NCBI GenBank assembly: GCA_029531795.1
Contig: JAPEIS010000010.1
Coordinates: 1,984,001-2,048,000 of the forward strand
DNA: 64,000 bases
Direction: 5' to 3'
From: Sclerotinia nivalis
Lineage: Eukaryota; Ascomycota; Leotiomycetes; Helotiales; Sclerotiniaceae
Part shown: in pieces, positions 44,429 through 57,759 of the stretch
Numbering within the stretch: position 1 is the first letter of the stretch
Layout: every line of letters begins with the position of its first letter
The notes under the pieces: model-generated
Told to the model about the DNA's origin: nothing
Seen by the model: the letters and a program-made list of their open reading frames with translations, nothing else
Databases searched by the model: none
Position numbers and translations under genes: made by a program

Positions 44429-47400
44429 ATGGTGACTTCCGATGGGGTCGCTGTGGAGGTGCACGGGACAACTCACGTTCCAAATTCTATTTTGAGTTGG
44501 TATGATGGGACTCGCCCTATGTGGATTGATCTTGTTGGGGATTATGCTGGAAAAGAGTTGTTTCTGGTTGAGGGTGATTCTCTATTAAGAGAATGTTTTG
44601 CAGATGAGAGGATTGATTTTCAAGGTAAGAAAAGATATTCATTTTCTTGATCTTTCGCTTTTTGATCGGTGGGGCGGCTGGCTTCTCACGGAGAATTTCA
44701 TATCGGGGATTTCACTACGCATGTACTTGCTTTCAGTACAAAATGATGTACAACATTACACCAGCACGAAAGCTTCACATCATTGCGTGATGTATTCGGA
44801 AGGGTCCTTAGAGCAACCCAAATGTTCTCTTCAAATTCATTTTCGCAAAAGGACCCATGAGCTAACGTTATCAGCTGGATTTCAACTACTCCATGCTGTA
44901 TATGTAGTAGAACGATTCCTTGAGAACCTAGTTAAGAGACATTGCAACTTTCATATTGCGTTCTTCGAAGGTAAGTGGTTCCCTTGCAAAACTTTGCTTT
45001 TGTTCGTTCATATACTATTCGAACATTCAAAGGCAATTGACAATTCTAACCTTATGGTTAGAGAATCGGCAATTATGTGTACCACCAGGAGTCGAATCCA
45101 CACACCGAGGTCGATATCTCCTCGCTCGAACAGCAATTAGACAGCATCTACACCACAATCTACCACTGTCACATCCAGAGATTGTTATCAATACTTTCTC
45201 GTCAATGGAGAGTCAAGAATTCTCAAGTTATCTCCATGATACACCGATTCACTTTGTCATGTCGCATGACGGGGCGGCCACAGCAAAGAAACCTCGCTCA
45301 TCTAAAGAAGCCAAGGTCATTTTGCGAGGAATGATATGGTCTTTTAATTGCCGCAAGCTCAATGTTGCTCTGATCAACCGCATAGAATTCAGAGATTCGA
45401 AGGTTTTTACGATGATCGTGGAAAGCATGACCGTCTCAAGCCAGCGCAAACTGCTGATGGATTCTACATACGCCGAGTACATTTTGCAAGCTCGTGAAAA
45501 GTTTGCCGAAGATTTACAATCTGGTAGCCCTGACAGAATACCAGCCATTGACGACGAAACCATCAAAAAATTGTCTGCTGCCTTAGCAGAGGAACATCTA
45601 AGTGAGAGATCATGCGTTTCAGCTCTTTCTGCGTCTCATATCCTGAAGGAGAATTCCTCCGATGTTTTCTTCGCTTCCGCCCTCATATTACACAGCGTTC
45701 TGCTTAACCAAATTCCCCTTTCAAAGCGTCGATTTCCATCTATCGATTTCGACGAAGACTTCGAGGAAGAAATCACTAGTTTCTTGTCCTTATATGCAGA
45801 AGCAGCTCAAGTTATTCTAGACAATCCAATATGGAGCAAATTTGTTGAAGGGAATGGTCTTACAAGAGATACTCATGATCTTGTCGATGGCAGATTATTA
45901 CGCGTCGTCATACAAGCTCTGTGCGACGAATCCTTAGACCCCTTTCCCCAGTCAATTCACGAGGAGTGGCTGGTGCTTTGCAATCTGACCAAAGAGCTTT
46001 CGAATCAAGAGCTTTCCTTGGAAGCAAGCCCCGATTTAGACTCCGTTGAAATCGTTGCGACCGAAGATACCGACTCAAGCTCAGAGGATCTTACAGTTTT
46101 ACCCTTCACTAACGCTGTGTTCAACAAGCACTTGCAGTGCATCCATGTCAATACAGACACATCTCTCTCTACACAATTTGGTACAATGAAGTTGTACAGA
46201 GAAACAAGCCACTGGCATAATCACAAAAAGCCGCTCGTCACAAAAGCTCTTCCAGCACAGAAAGTCTCCAAATGGCGGTAAGTAACGTTACCTTAAGCTG
46301 ATCTTTGATAAACTATGTGTATGGTCGAGTACGTGCTAAACTGTCTACAGCAATCCTCTTCGAACGAACCAATTCTATATGAGCGAAATGACTGCTTATG
46401 CCGCAAGTTTAACAGGAGCAAAGGGAAAAGCACTCGAACCGGAAACTATCGTGGTGGGGCCCAAGCAGCTTGTAAAAGTTGTTGAGGAGAAACCATCAAA
46501 GGCGAGTAAAGTCGAAAAGCCAGCGCCGAAGTCGAAGAAAGAAGCCGCAAGTGATGTATGCATTCATTACGCTTGGTCATTTGAATTAAGCTGACAATCA
46601 CTTTCAGAATAAGAAACCTGTATCCAATGCTAAGAAAGGTACAAAAAAAGGTGGTGGGCTTTCGGCTGCTGACCAGATCCGCGCCGCAAACCTGGAAAAG
46701 AAAGGCGACACGGAGACTGATAAAGCTTTCCTTGCGTGGTCTATGATTATGAAGGATCTTGATTTGACCTCCAACGATGAAAATCGCTACCTTCGGGCAA
46801 AACAATATCTTAACAATCTTGATGGTGCCAGAACAAAAATCCTTGAAGGAGATATTAACACTTACATACTCCAATGTCTATTGTCTTGGTGGGCTGTTTA
46901 TTGCAAGGAGAATAAGAAAATGAATGGCTACCATGTAGTTGCATTGATTTGGACAGCTGTAAGATTTATATGTGCTACTAGTGCACCAATCACAAAAGAG
47001 ATCGTTCAGCACGTCGAGAAGATTTGCAAATTAGTTGGCATCTCGGACGCTTTCTCTCCACCGAAAGTCCTCGGTGCTGATCGCAAGCTATCTTTTACCT
47101 TCAAGTATCCGCTCCCGAGTTTGTCCTTGAAGATTGGCCTTCCTCAATCAGAATTCCAGCTCGAACACTGTGGTCCTTACATGGACAGGATGCTTGATGC
47201 AAAGCCAGATGCTCGTGTTTCTAGCTTCATTCCGGATGGTTGGCAGAGAGATGTGCTCGATCAATTGGATGCTGATAAGAGTGTATTTGTGGTGGCGCCC
47301 ACCTCTGCTGGTAAAACATTCATTAGTTTCTATGCTATGGAGCAGATTTTACGGGCTGATAATGATGGAGTTCTGGTTTATGTCGCACCAACAAAGGCAC

Positions 47401-50400
47401 TTGTCAATCAGATCGCAGCTGAAGTTCAAGGTAAGCACAATCGCTTCTTTGCCTTTCCTCCTGACTCTGTTACTGAGGAGCATCCATCTCTCTACTTCGC
47501 ACCAAAAATATGAAACAAACGAATTCCTCTTACAGAAAAGTTTACCAAGGTCATCACTAACAATGCTATATTCTAGGTCGATTCTCTAAGAGATTCCCCC
47601 AAGCAGGCAAAGGAGTGTGGGCTATTCATACCAGAGATTATCGCGTGAACAATCCTACGGGTTGTCAAATACTCGTCACTGTGCCTCATATTCTTCAGAT
47701 TATGCTTCTATCGCCAACGAATGCGAAGTCATGGGCCCCACGAGTAAAGCGTATCATTTTTGATGAAATTCATTCTATCGGCCAGTCTGAAGATGGTGTG
47801 GTGTGGGAACAACTCTTGTTGTTAGCACCATGTCCTATTATTGCTCTTTCCGCTACTGTGGGAAACCCTGAGCAGTTTGCGGATTGGCTTGGCGAAACTC
47901 AAAAAGCAAATGGATCTGAACTGAAGATGATCAAGCATTCAACGAGATATTCCGACTTACGAAAGTTTATGTACGAACCACCTCAGATGTTTCATTTCGA
48001 GGGTCTCGGAGACTCGTTCGGTCTTGGTCTAGGTCTGGATGGCTTAAAAGGATTTCAAACTTTCCATCCAGTTTCTTCTTTGGTTGATCCTTCGAGGGGG
48101 ATGCCCGAAGATCTTGCACTCGAGCCTCGAGATTGCTTATCGTTATGGAAAGCTATGGTCAAACATCAGAGCAAGGAGTACAATGTTCCCGAATCACTCA
48201 ATCCAGAACAGACATTGCCACCTTGCATTCGAAAAGCTGATATTTTCGCTTGGGAAAAGAGCCTTAAGAAAGTACTGCTTCAATGGATGGTAGAGTGTCG
48301 ACCGCAATTCGCCAATGTGGTAAAGGAATTAACTCCCGAGAAGATTGAGATCGAGGATGATATCTCAATCGACAGCTCCTCTAGTCCATCGACTGAGCTC
48401 ATTGACCCATTGAATCTCCGAGCTACAACCCTGCCATTATTGTATCAGTTGCACAAGCGTCGTGCCCTGCCAGCTATATTGTTTAACTATGACCGCGCTG
48501 CTTGTGAGAGCATTGCGAACACTCTGTTGAACCAATTAACTCAAGCTGAAAAACAATGGAAGAAAGGATCAGCTTGGAAAAAGCTAATGGACGGCTATGA
48601 AAAGTACCAAGAAATGAAAGCAAAGAAAGCTCGTAAACCGGCTAAACCATCCAAGAAGACCAACCAAGACGACGAAGGTGGATCAAAGATGGACCGAATG
48701 CGCGAGGATGCAACAGATGGATCTTCCTTCTATGATCTCTTCGATCCGACCGCTCCGCAAGCCGATTTCTCATTTTCTAATCCAAAGCGTTTACAAAAAG
48801 AAGAACTTGACGGATTCATTCGACAACTTCGTCGCAAGGAGATTAGGGAGGACTTAATTGACTTGCTGAAGAGAGGTATTGGTGTTCATCATGCTGGTAT
48901 GAACCGGAAATACCGTCAATGTGTAGAGATGCTGTTCCGTAAGGGCTTTCTAAGAGTCGTCATTGCAACTGGCACACTTAGTTTGGGTATTAACATGCCC
49001 TGCGCAACCGTAAGTTTTCCCGATCTCAAATCCTACTTTCATATTTCCGCATATATGCTCCTTTTACTGCCCGAGACAGCTTTCTCCCCTTTCCCTTATC
49101 TTTTCCCCTAAATCTCTCCCTGGTAGGCAGAGCTGACTCTCCGATCTTGCAGGTGGTCTTTAGTGGGGACTCAGTATTCTTGACTGCCTTGAATTTCCGT
49201 CAAGCTGCAGGTCGTTCAGGTCGTCGTGGTTTTGATCTTCTCGGAAACGTTGTATTCCAAGGTGTCTCTCGAGAGCGAGCAAGCCGACTTCTTAGTTCTC
49301 GACTCCCTGAACTTACTGGTCACTTTCCAATCACGACAACATTGGTATTGCGATTGTTCACACTTTTGAATGATTCTAAGAACTCGCCATACGCCGTTAG
49401 AGCTATTAACTCCCTTCTTTCTCAGCCCAGACTGTATCTTGGTGGTCAAAGTTTCAAAGAGCAAGTCCTTCACCACTTAAGATTTTCTATAGAGTACTTG
49501 CGTCGCAATGCACTCCTTGGACCGGGAGGTGAACCTGTCAACTTCACCAGTTGTGTTTCGCATCTCTACTTTACGGAAAATTCGAGTTTTGCATTCCATG
49601 GTAAGTGGTTCCTCTATCTGTATGGTAAAAATGTATTTCACGAGCTAATGGGTGCCAGCACTTCTCAATGGAAAATACTTCCACAAGCTCTGTGCAGATA
49701 TCGACACCAACTCCGAAGATGTACTGCGTACAATGATTCTAGTATTGAGCCATCTATTCGGTCGTCGAGTTGTCAGAGAAGTTGACGATCCTAAAGAGGC
49801 AAAGAAGATCCATCGCTCACCATCGAACGTGTATCTTGAGCCCATGCCAGAAGACGCAGCTAATATACTTCGTGACCATAATAAGAGCACTTTAGAGGTA
49901 TTTTCGACGTACGTGAAGACATTCGCCGAGCAACATATTACTGAAGATGAACGCACTTTGCCATTCACCCAAAGTCCAGTCGGTCCAAATGAAGCAAGCA
50001 AGAACAATGGTAACACAAGCTCGGCCATTGAGTTTCTCCCTTCATTGCCCCGTCCGCACGCGAGATCACCGTTTGTAGCTCTATCCGGGTTAGGTGACTC
50101 CTTCACTACAATAGAAGATCTTTGCAGCTCCACCCGTGAAGGCGTCTTTCTTGAAGCAGCCGTGATCCCTCATCTCGAGCTTCACCCCGATGAAACAAGA
50201 TCACCTTTAAATTCATACCTCTTGGATTTCTACAAGCATGGTTCTTTGAAACCTCTCGAGGAAGCTAATGGTATCCGCAAATCAGACGTCTGGTTTGTAC
50301 TTAACGACTTCTCTATGGTGCTAGCTACAATCGCCACTTCTCTCGCCTTACATCTCGGCCTAGGCCAAGATACCGATGCAGAACTTCTCGATGTAATGGG

Positions 50401-50704
50401 GGCAGGAGATTCCGTTGAGAACGAGAATGATGAGAAAATGGCCGAAGATTTAAATGCGCAAAATGTTCCTGCACCATCTAGTGAACTTCAGCAAGCTCAA
50501 CCAGTGCGTCGAAAGAAGGTAGTCGATGATTGGGATGCTGGTGAGGATAGATTGGCTGCCGAAGAAGATTATTTGGAGAAGGAAAAGGAGAGTGGTGCGG
50601 GAGCGACGGAAGATGAAGAGTATCAAAAGTTGATGACTGTTTATCGGGCATTTAGAAAGTTGAAGACAGAATTTGATGAAAAGTTTAGGGCTATTTGGGC
50701 TTAG
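44429..50704 (+). CDS. DDX60-like Ski2-family DExH-box RNA helicase
   Basis: Eight exons keep frame throughout: 44429-44624, 44875-44970, 45062-46277, 46351-46555, 46608-47430, 47577-49009, 49153-49600 and 49659-50704, about 1820 residues. The N-terminal about 700 residues form the DDX60-type region (SILSWYDGTRPMWIDLVGDY, then HAVYVVERFLENLVKRHCNF) with a Lys-rich linker near 560-610. Helicase motifs follow: I APTSAGKT, II DEIH in RIIFDEIHSIG, III SATVGN, V ATGTLSLGINMP and VI QAAGRSGRRGFD. GVHHAGMNRKYRQ precedes motif V, as in Ski2/Brr2 relatives. The tail is charged (KVVDDWDAGEDRLAAEEDYLEKE). In animals DDX60 is an interferon-induced antiviral and ribosome-associated helicase; fungal homologues are uncharacterised, so a role in RNA surveillance or mycovirus response is inference. 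A MITE forms the distal promoter. Confidence 0.92.
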
Positions 50705-53700
50705 ATGGGTGGATCTATGGAGGGGATGGATAGAGTGGGTAAAATTGTTACGATCGTGACGAGAATGGCGTTTGTGATTCGAAATTTCTATCAATCTGGA
50801 TAAATTGGAAAACATTAAATGAAAAATAGATACAAAAAATTTCATTGGTAGATCAAAAGCTAGTACTCTGTAATGAAATTGCTGACTGAAAGTTGCCGTA
50901 GTATGTTCCAATACATTTTTGAAATCTTATATTCCCCCTTTTCCATCGAGACGTCACCTCCTTATCAAATGTCAAATTTAACTTCATAACTCACATCTCA
51001 ATCATCTGTCAAAAGAACTTCAGAACATCCATCCTCGAAATTCTCCATTGAGAAACTGGGTTTGATCTCTGGGATACTCTATTCATATTCTATATCAATT
51101 GACCTATAAGGACCCGGCGCAAAGTGTACAATTTGTGAATCTGAACGGGGAGAATTGAGCTATTTTTGTAGTTAATGTGTTGTTAATCTATATCTAATAG
51201 TGTTTTGAGGTCAGAGATAACAAGCTGAGTTACTTTTACAGTTAGTGGGCCGTTTCCCGAGTGCTGTCTCAATGTCAAAAATAACAGTGATAGTGATAGT
51301 GCAGCGTATTTACTGGGTGGTGTGGTTTATGGGAGGGGTTGTGGTTGTGGAAAGTTAGTTGAGATGTTGGAAGAATGTTTGAAGGGTGCTGGGGAGATGG
51401 GTTAGGGGTTTGTTTGATTGATTGAGGAGAATTTTAAGAAGGGGGGCGGGGCGGGGGTGTTGGAGAGGGGAGGATGGAGCGGGGATGAGGAAAGTGTTGA
51501 AGAGGGAAGGGAGAGGTGAGGGAAGGAGAGGTGAGATGTGGTAAGGTAATAATGGAAGATGTGGAGATGGAAGATGGAAGATGGAGATGCGAGGTGCGGG
51601 GTTTAGAAAGTACTTTGGGAGAGAGGGGTAAATAAGGGATTTGAGAAAAGAGGGCTGTATTTGACAGAAGCATGGCAGAACAGAAGTAATAAGAAAGAGG
51701 TTGGAGGTTGTCAGATAAATGTAACAGGCAAGAACTAGCGAGGTTGAAGGCGGGGAAAGGGGGATTGAGAAGGTTATGAAGTGGTGAGGAAAGAGGGGAG
51801 AGGAGAGCTGGAAATATGAAGAGAGGTCAGAGAATAGATCGCGAAATTAGCTGGATATAAATAGCTTATGGATCAGACGACGCTGGTAGGGATATAAAGG
51901 TTAGTGGATTTACATGCGATTCATCAAGAAAGGGAGGCGTTCATTTCTGTCATGGTACTAGTATGTTCACTTTATGAATAATGGAGTTGGACTCAAAAGA
52001 TGATTTAAAACCTGATTTATCAATACAAATATATTCCAACTCTTACAGATACATGATATATACCTACCATGCTGTTGATAAACACAAATCTAAATGCGCA
52101 ACTCCTAATCACAACGCGCATGAATTCCCACTAAATTACTCATTTAAAATATCAATTTGGTTTGAGAGGTCCAGCTCATTTCTATTCAAATTATTCGGAA
52201 TATTTAGCTCTCGCGATGCTTTGCATGAGAAGTATGGCGGGGATTATAAATATCCCGGTGGTGTTTTCCGATTGCATTTAATTTTTCTCTCTTTGCTGCA
52301 ACCCGCTGGGAGTAGTTTCCTGCCGGATCCATAGCGGGTTTGAACTTCAGATTGAGGCACCTTTTCGCTTTTAGTAAAGTTCGAAGTGTGAGTGTTGGAA
52401 ATAAGGCCAATGGTTATATCGGCCTTTTGAGTCTTTGCAATGTCTATTTCCATGAGCTTTGAGGGATTGAGGTTATTCGAATACATTTATAAGAAATTTA
52501 TAGTCTACAATTCCACAGAAGCTTTTCCCGGAGGCTATCTATTAAAAGCTCAGGATTACGCTTTACAAAATTGGGGCCCTGCTCTTCCTCATTTCTGGTG
52601 AATGTCAAACTTTTGAAGTTCTGGTAGATTAGTAGATGGTATATTGATAGTGACAATATTACCCGGTGCAACTTCGTTGGTACATCGTCAATACCAGACT
52701 TGTTTTTCCTCTATATGACCTGGAATCTGAGGCGTGTTTGAACTCCAGAGATGGGACATTAATTGATAATATTTTGATCCTTTTATCTGGGTTTGTGACC
52801 AAGACTGGTTGAATTGGAAACTAACAGTGGCGGCTTTCTCATCTTCGTGATACTACATACACACTGCAGTTACTACAGAACGGAATTGGCGTTTCGCGCT
52901 TATTTTCTCACTTCCCAAATTGATTTCTCTTGTAAGTTGTAAGTCCACATATATCCAACCACCAAATTTCTCAGCCGCAGAAAGACGCCAAAAAGCGCTT
53001 ATTTCAACGGAAAGCTCTAATGGCAAAGAATGTTTGAGTCAATCCAAGTAGTAAGGCAAAACAAAATGTCGTCAATGGGAATTGTGAAAAGTTATAATTT
53101 AAGATTGTATCAAAGACTTTCCAATGGAGACTAGTTTGACTACAAACCATTACTACAAAGCAACTCCTCTCCAACAACACGGGCGCTGCTGGGCAGAGAT
53201 TTTTACAGAATGAGCCATCAGACACCTATGAGAAGGGCCAACATTGATTGGAAATTATCTCTCCTCCTGTCAAAAGTCCTGACAAATAGTTTCTATTGAT
53301 GTTGCAACGTATCCACAATACCTTACCTATTATATTCGAAGAGTCGTAGCTTATATTAAACGTGATCTCCGCCAACGACAACAAGGTTGCAGCACATGAG
53401 AGAAGTTTCCTTCAATTGGTGATTTGATGCGGAGCGCGCCAAGGGAACCACAGTCGTACACGCGAGCCTATAGCAATCCTTGCCTCACCAGTAAGCACAA
53501 AATACAACATCGGAGAGCTCCGAGAGCTCAGAGGATCGGGATGTACTTGCCATCGAGGAAAACCTGGAATTTGTCCGCTCTATAATGCCATCATGACAAG
53601 AGGATCGCCATTCTAACTAATAGAACCTGACTACTTCTCGACCCTGCTTCTTTGTGGGCGAGACTGAACTTTTTTGTATCGCTTCGTCTAGCCCTATAAT

Positions 53701-54839
53701 GAATCAGAGCCAAAATCCTGAAATCCCAACATGAAGCCTTGCATTTGCGATGCGAAGAATAAAGTTCTTTCGCAGATCAACTAGATTGATTGCGGACGTC
53801 AAAGTCATGATATAAGAAAATGCACCCCGGAAAATATACGGCATATCCACGCCAAGCTTTCCAACTTTTCTCCCTATCCGCTCCGGGCCATCCTCTTTTA
53901 TATAAGCGCAACAAATGGGCGGTTGCTCGGCGTTTTGCTTTGACGGATATGCAGGGATTGTCTCCGCTAGTTATGTCATTCGGGGAGATTCCGCGGCTTA
54001 GGAGCAAACTTTCTTTTTTAACGTGCTGCTTGTGTGGTTAAAAAAGAAAGTTTGCTCTCGTCTTGCTTCGAATCGAGTCTTGTATACAAACCAGCATCGG
54101 GAATTGATTTTAGTCGAAATTTCCCTAAGTACTAGATACTTGTCATACTGTCTAGATTCACCCAGAAGACCTCTCTTTCTAGAATGATCCATCAGACATA
54201 TGATATGATTGGGAGAATCTCTCAAATGGACTTTCCTATCCACTTTTGCTTTGGCCCCGGAAAATCTTGGGGACTTAAATAGGCTTAGTGTGAGATTTTG
54301 TAAGTGGATTCAGACGGTAGTTGTCAAATACCTCTGCGGGGTTGCACGAGTCGAATCATGGTCATACCATATCTTCCACAAGGTTCTGCGTGACATGTGG
54401 GGTCCCCAGGTCTTTGTGACTGTAGCCAAGAGAAGGCAGATGTGACCTTGGAACGGCAAGTGCAAGAATTAAATCGCACGGGTAGTAACTTCTACAAACC
54501 TTTTTACTTGCATGCCGTAATGCTTACTTACTACTTCATATTGTGATATGGAGGAGTACGAGGGATCTGCGGGCACCTTCCCGAAATGTTTTACAACGGT
54601 AGAGTTTTCTTCTGCTTAGTTCCACCTGCATATGTATATAAGATTGGACAAATCTGCTGTTGATTTTCTGATTCTCGTTTGGTTTTCGTTTGTGCTACGT
54701 TACTTCTTTTCATTTTCGTGTACAGTTGTTTTGTGAGGGTAAAGTGGTGGATGATTGATAAGTATCTTTCAGAAGTCCCCAGCTCTTTTATATCTTTTCA
54801 CCGGTATATACACGGTTTAAATAAACGGAGAACATAATC
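50705..54839. other. 4.1-kb gene desert
   Basis: No supportable gene on either strand. Plus-strand DNA from about 51340 to 51850 is strongly purine-rich (G/A). A perfect 20-bp-arm hairpin lies at 54002-54057. The last 250 bp before 54840 look like a promoter and 5' UTR: TATATAAGATTG at about 54635, then T/C-rich sequence. Confidence 0.6.
54002..54057. repeat. Perfect 20-bp inverted repeat with 16-nt loop
   Basis: The arm GAGCAAACTTTCTTTTTTAA at 54002-54021 pairs exactly with 54038-54057. The loop is CGTGCTGCTTGTGTGG. No coding gene flanks it closely, and the T/A runs could let the transcript act as a terminator-like or small-RNA hairpin. Confidence 0.85.
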
Positions 54840-57001
54840 ATGTTTGGCAGAGGAAAACATTTCGGTCTCAGAGGCCACAAGCTGAACCTCGCCATTACCA
54901 TAATTTCTGGATTGGATTTTGCGTGAGTATTCCGTTCATTTCACATTTTGTGGTGTGTGGCAGATTATGTACCCACATTGTCATGGTACGAGATTTGGAG
55001 AAGGTGGAGGCGGGGGTGGGGTTGAATAACCACTTTTTTCTTGATGAAGACTTTGCTTTTCCGATGTTTTCCCGGCATGTATTGCGTAACTAGTATCCAC
55101 AGCTAACTCCTTCATAGTCTTTTTGGCTACGACCAAGGTGTCATGTAAGTGTTCCCCAAAAAAACCTCATTCGTATGTCGCAATTCAACCACAGTATCTA
55201 ATGGTCCGGACTACAGTCCGACAATGAGAGACTTTTTGATTCATTGGAATATTCTAATTAATTGAATGTTAATTATGTTCAAAGATTTACAACTTTTCAA
55301 ACGTCGAAAGCTCACATCTAGTCTGCTAGTCCGGACTATGAAACGCTCTGGGTTCGCCCGGAACGGTTATAGGATTGAGCTCATATTTTCTTAGGGGAGG
55401 ATTGTTAACTCTTCCATCTTTCGTCGCAACATTTCCCGAAATCGATACTCTTCGCGATACGTCCAACCACACATCCACTATTCAAGGCATATCAGTGTCG
55501 AGTTACAATCTTGGTTGTTTCCTTGGAGCTATTGTTACCATCTTTATTGGAGATATTCTCGGTCGCCGTCGCATGATATTCCTTGGTTCTTCAATCATGA
55601 TCGTTGGAGCTGTCCTCCAAACATGTGCTTTTAGTCTTGGTCAACTGATTGCTGGACGTGTTATTACTGGTGTGGGAAATGGCATGAATACAAGTACAGT
55701 TCCTACATGGGCTTCTGAAACATCGGAGTCTCATGCGAGAGGGAGAATGGTCATGTTCCAAGGTGCCATGATTACAGGTGGTATTGCCTTATCATATTGG
55801 CTTGATTTCGGATTATCTTTTGTGGAACAAAATACAGTATCTTGGAGATTTCCAATCGCTTTCCAAATTTTGCCGGCGGTTCTAATACTTATGTTTATTC
55901 TTGAGCTTCCAGAATCCCCTCGGTAAGTATTTTCTTCCAATGCCCAACTTAATTCAATCTGACGAACTTTTTAGTTGGCTTGTTTTGAAGAGGGAAGAAG
56001 CAGAGGCTAAAAGAGTCCTCTCAGCACTTGCGGATCTCCCTGAAGATAATGAAGGTGTTTGCAAAGCTTTCGATCGGATCAAAGATCAAGTGCTCGAAGC
56101 AGCCAATTACAGCTACCGTGATCTATTTACCATGGGCCCGGAGCGTAACTTCCATCGTGTTGTGCTCGCATATACCATCCAAGTATTTCAACAAATCTCT
56201 GGTATTAATCTCATAACCTACTATGCGGCTACGATTTTCGAGAAGTACATCGGTCTCGATGGCCGAACTTCCCGTATTCTAGCAGCAGCAAACGGATCGG
56301 CATATTTCATTGCTTCCTTTATTGCCCCCTTTACAATTGAAATACTTGGTCGTCGTAAGTCCATGTTATGGGGCTCAGTGGGCATGGTAGCAAGTATGGT
56401 CATTCTCGCCGTCATGAACTACCTTTCCGAAAACAGCATTGGCGGGTCAAAGCCTGGCATTGTATCCGCCGTGTTCCTCTTCGTCTTTAACACCTTCTTT
56501 GCAGGTGGATGGCTTGCAGTCCCTTGGCTATACCCGGCTGAAATTGTTCCCCTCAAAATCCGTGCACCAGCAAATGGCCTCTCTACATCGGCCAACTGGA
56601 TTTTCAATTTCATGGTTGTGATGATCACCCCAGTGGCATTCAATTCGATTGGTTACAAAACCTACATTATTTTTGCCGTCATCAACTTTGCCATGATGCC
56701 AGTTATCTATTTCTTTTATCCAGAGACTGCATATAGAAATTTGGAGGAAATTGATTCGATATTTATCACAACAACGGGTTGGTTTAATGCTGTTAACGCT
56801 GCGAAGAAGCTATCGCTGGAATTTGGAAAGGCTGGAGATCTGTCAGTTGGTCAGGAGAAAACTAAAGATAATATTAATACGGTTCTTGATTCAGCAGGTG
56901 GTGGAGTAGTAGGAATGAAGGAGATTGGAAGTGGTAATGGAACAGTGGTGCATGAGGAGAATGCTCTTTCTAGGGATGTAAGTGGAGAAAATATGGCATG
57001 A
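54840..57001 (+). CDS. MFS sugar transporter (hexose transporter type)
   Basis: Four exons, 54840-54922, 55118-55144, 55395-55922 and 55975-57001, give 554 residues. Exon 2 has only 27 nt (LFGYDQGV), and the intron after it splits the Met codon of GVM-GG. Family signatures are FGYDQGVMGG in helix 1, GDILGRRRMIFLG, a PESPRW motif formed across intron 3, QQISGINLITYYAA, GRRKSMLWG and PETAYRNLEEID. Twelve membrane helices are expected, with a hydrophilic C-terminal tail of about 80 residues. It imports a sugar by facilitated diffusion or proton symport; the specific sugar cannot be read. Intron 2 is unusually long (250 nt, 55145-55394) and contains inverted GTCCGGAC-bearing sequences that may be an insertion. 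It is not closely related to the transporter at 17357. Confidence 0.92.
55203..55338. repeat. Possible small inverted-repeat insertion in intron 2 of the sugar transporter
   Basis: GGTCCGGACTACAGTCCGAC at 55203-55222 is matched in imperfect inverted form by CTGCTAGTCCGGACTA at 55323-55338. The enclosed about 100 nt is AT-rich. The layout resembles an eroded MITE that lengthened the intron, but no clear target duplication was found. Confidence 0.35.
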
Positions 57002-57759
57002 AAAGGGTCATACAGGTCCAAGCAAGTAGATTGAGGTTGTGACGGCTGAATTTTGAGGCCGAAGAGGAGGTGACTTTTTTATATACCCAGTTTGGCAGTC
57101 ACCGGTGGTCTATGGTTAAGAGCTGTGTTCTTTTTATTACTTGTTCTTCATATATATCCATGGACCTGTATGGGAAGTTTTAATGGCGTTTGAATACCAG
57201 CTAATTTAAGACATTGATTGTTGAGATTAGTAATGATAAATGAGATTTGACAGATTTCTGTTCCCCATCTTATTGCAATTGTCGGATTGGGAAACTCACT
57301 CATTGCATCACTAACAGTCTAAAACTTGAGTCTCTACACACCAAACGGAAAAGAAATTAATACATCCCAATGATAAATTACCATACATTTAGACATACAT
57401 ACAGATACATATGTTTTTTTAAGTTCAATATAACACTACTTTTAAAATTCCCTATATGTATTGTTGAGATGTATCTATAGATTCAACAAAGATTAGAATT
57501 TATCGAAAATGTATTGTTTGCTTCAAACTACACAGATTAGAAATGCCACTGCATTGAATACTCGATATGGTGTTTTTTTAGTAGTGACAATAATTCCAAA
57601 AGTAAAACAAATATACAATAAATCCAGTCATCTCATCCCTAGCAATGGGGCTTACCAAGCCCACGACCCGAAGATCCCCCGCCCACCCCACCGAACCTCC
57701 TTCTCCATCTCCAGGATATTCCCAAAACCCGCCATCCTCTCATCAAATAAAAAACAACA
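57002..57759. other. Intergenic region
   Basis: 3' region of the sugar transporter and upstream region of the tRNA. Nothing else is seen. Confidence 0.5.
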
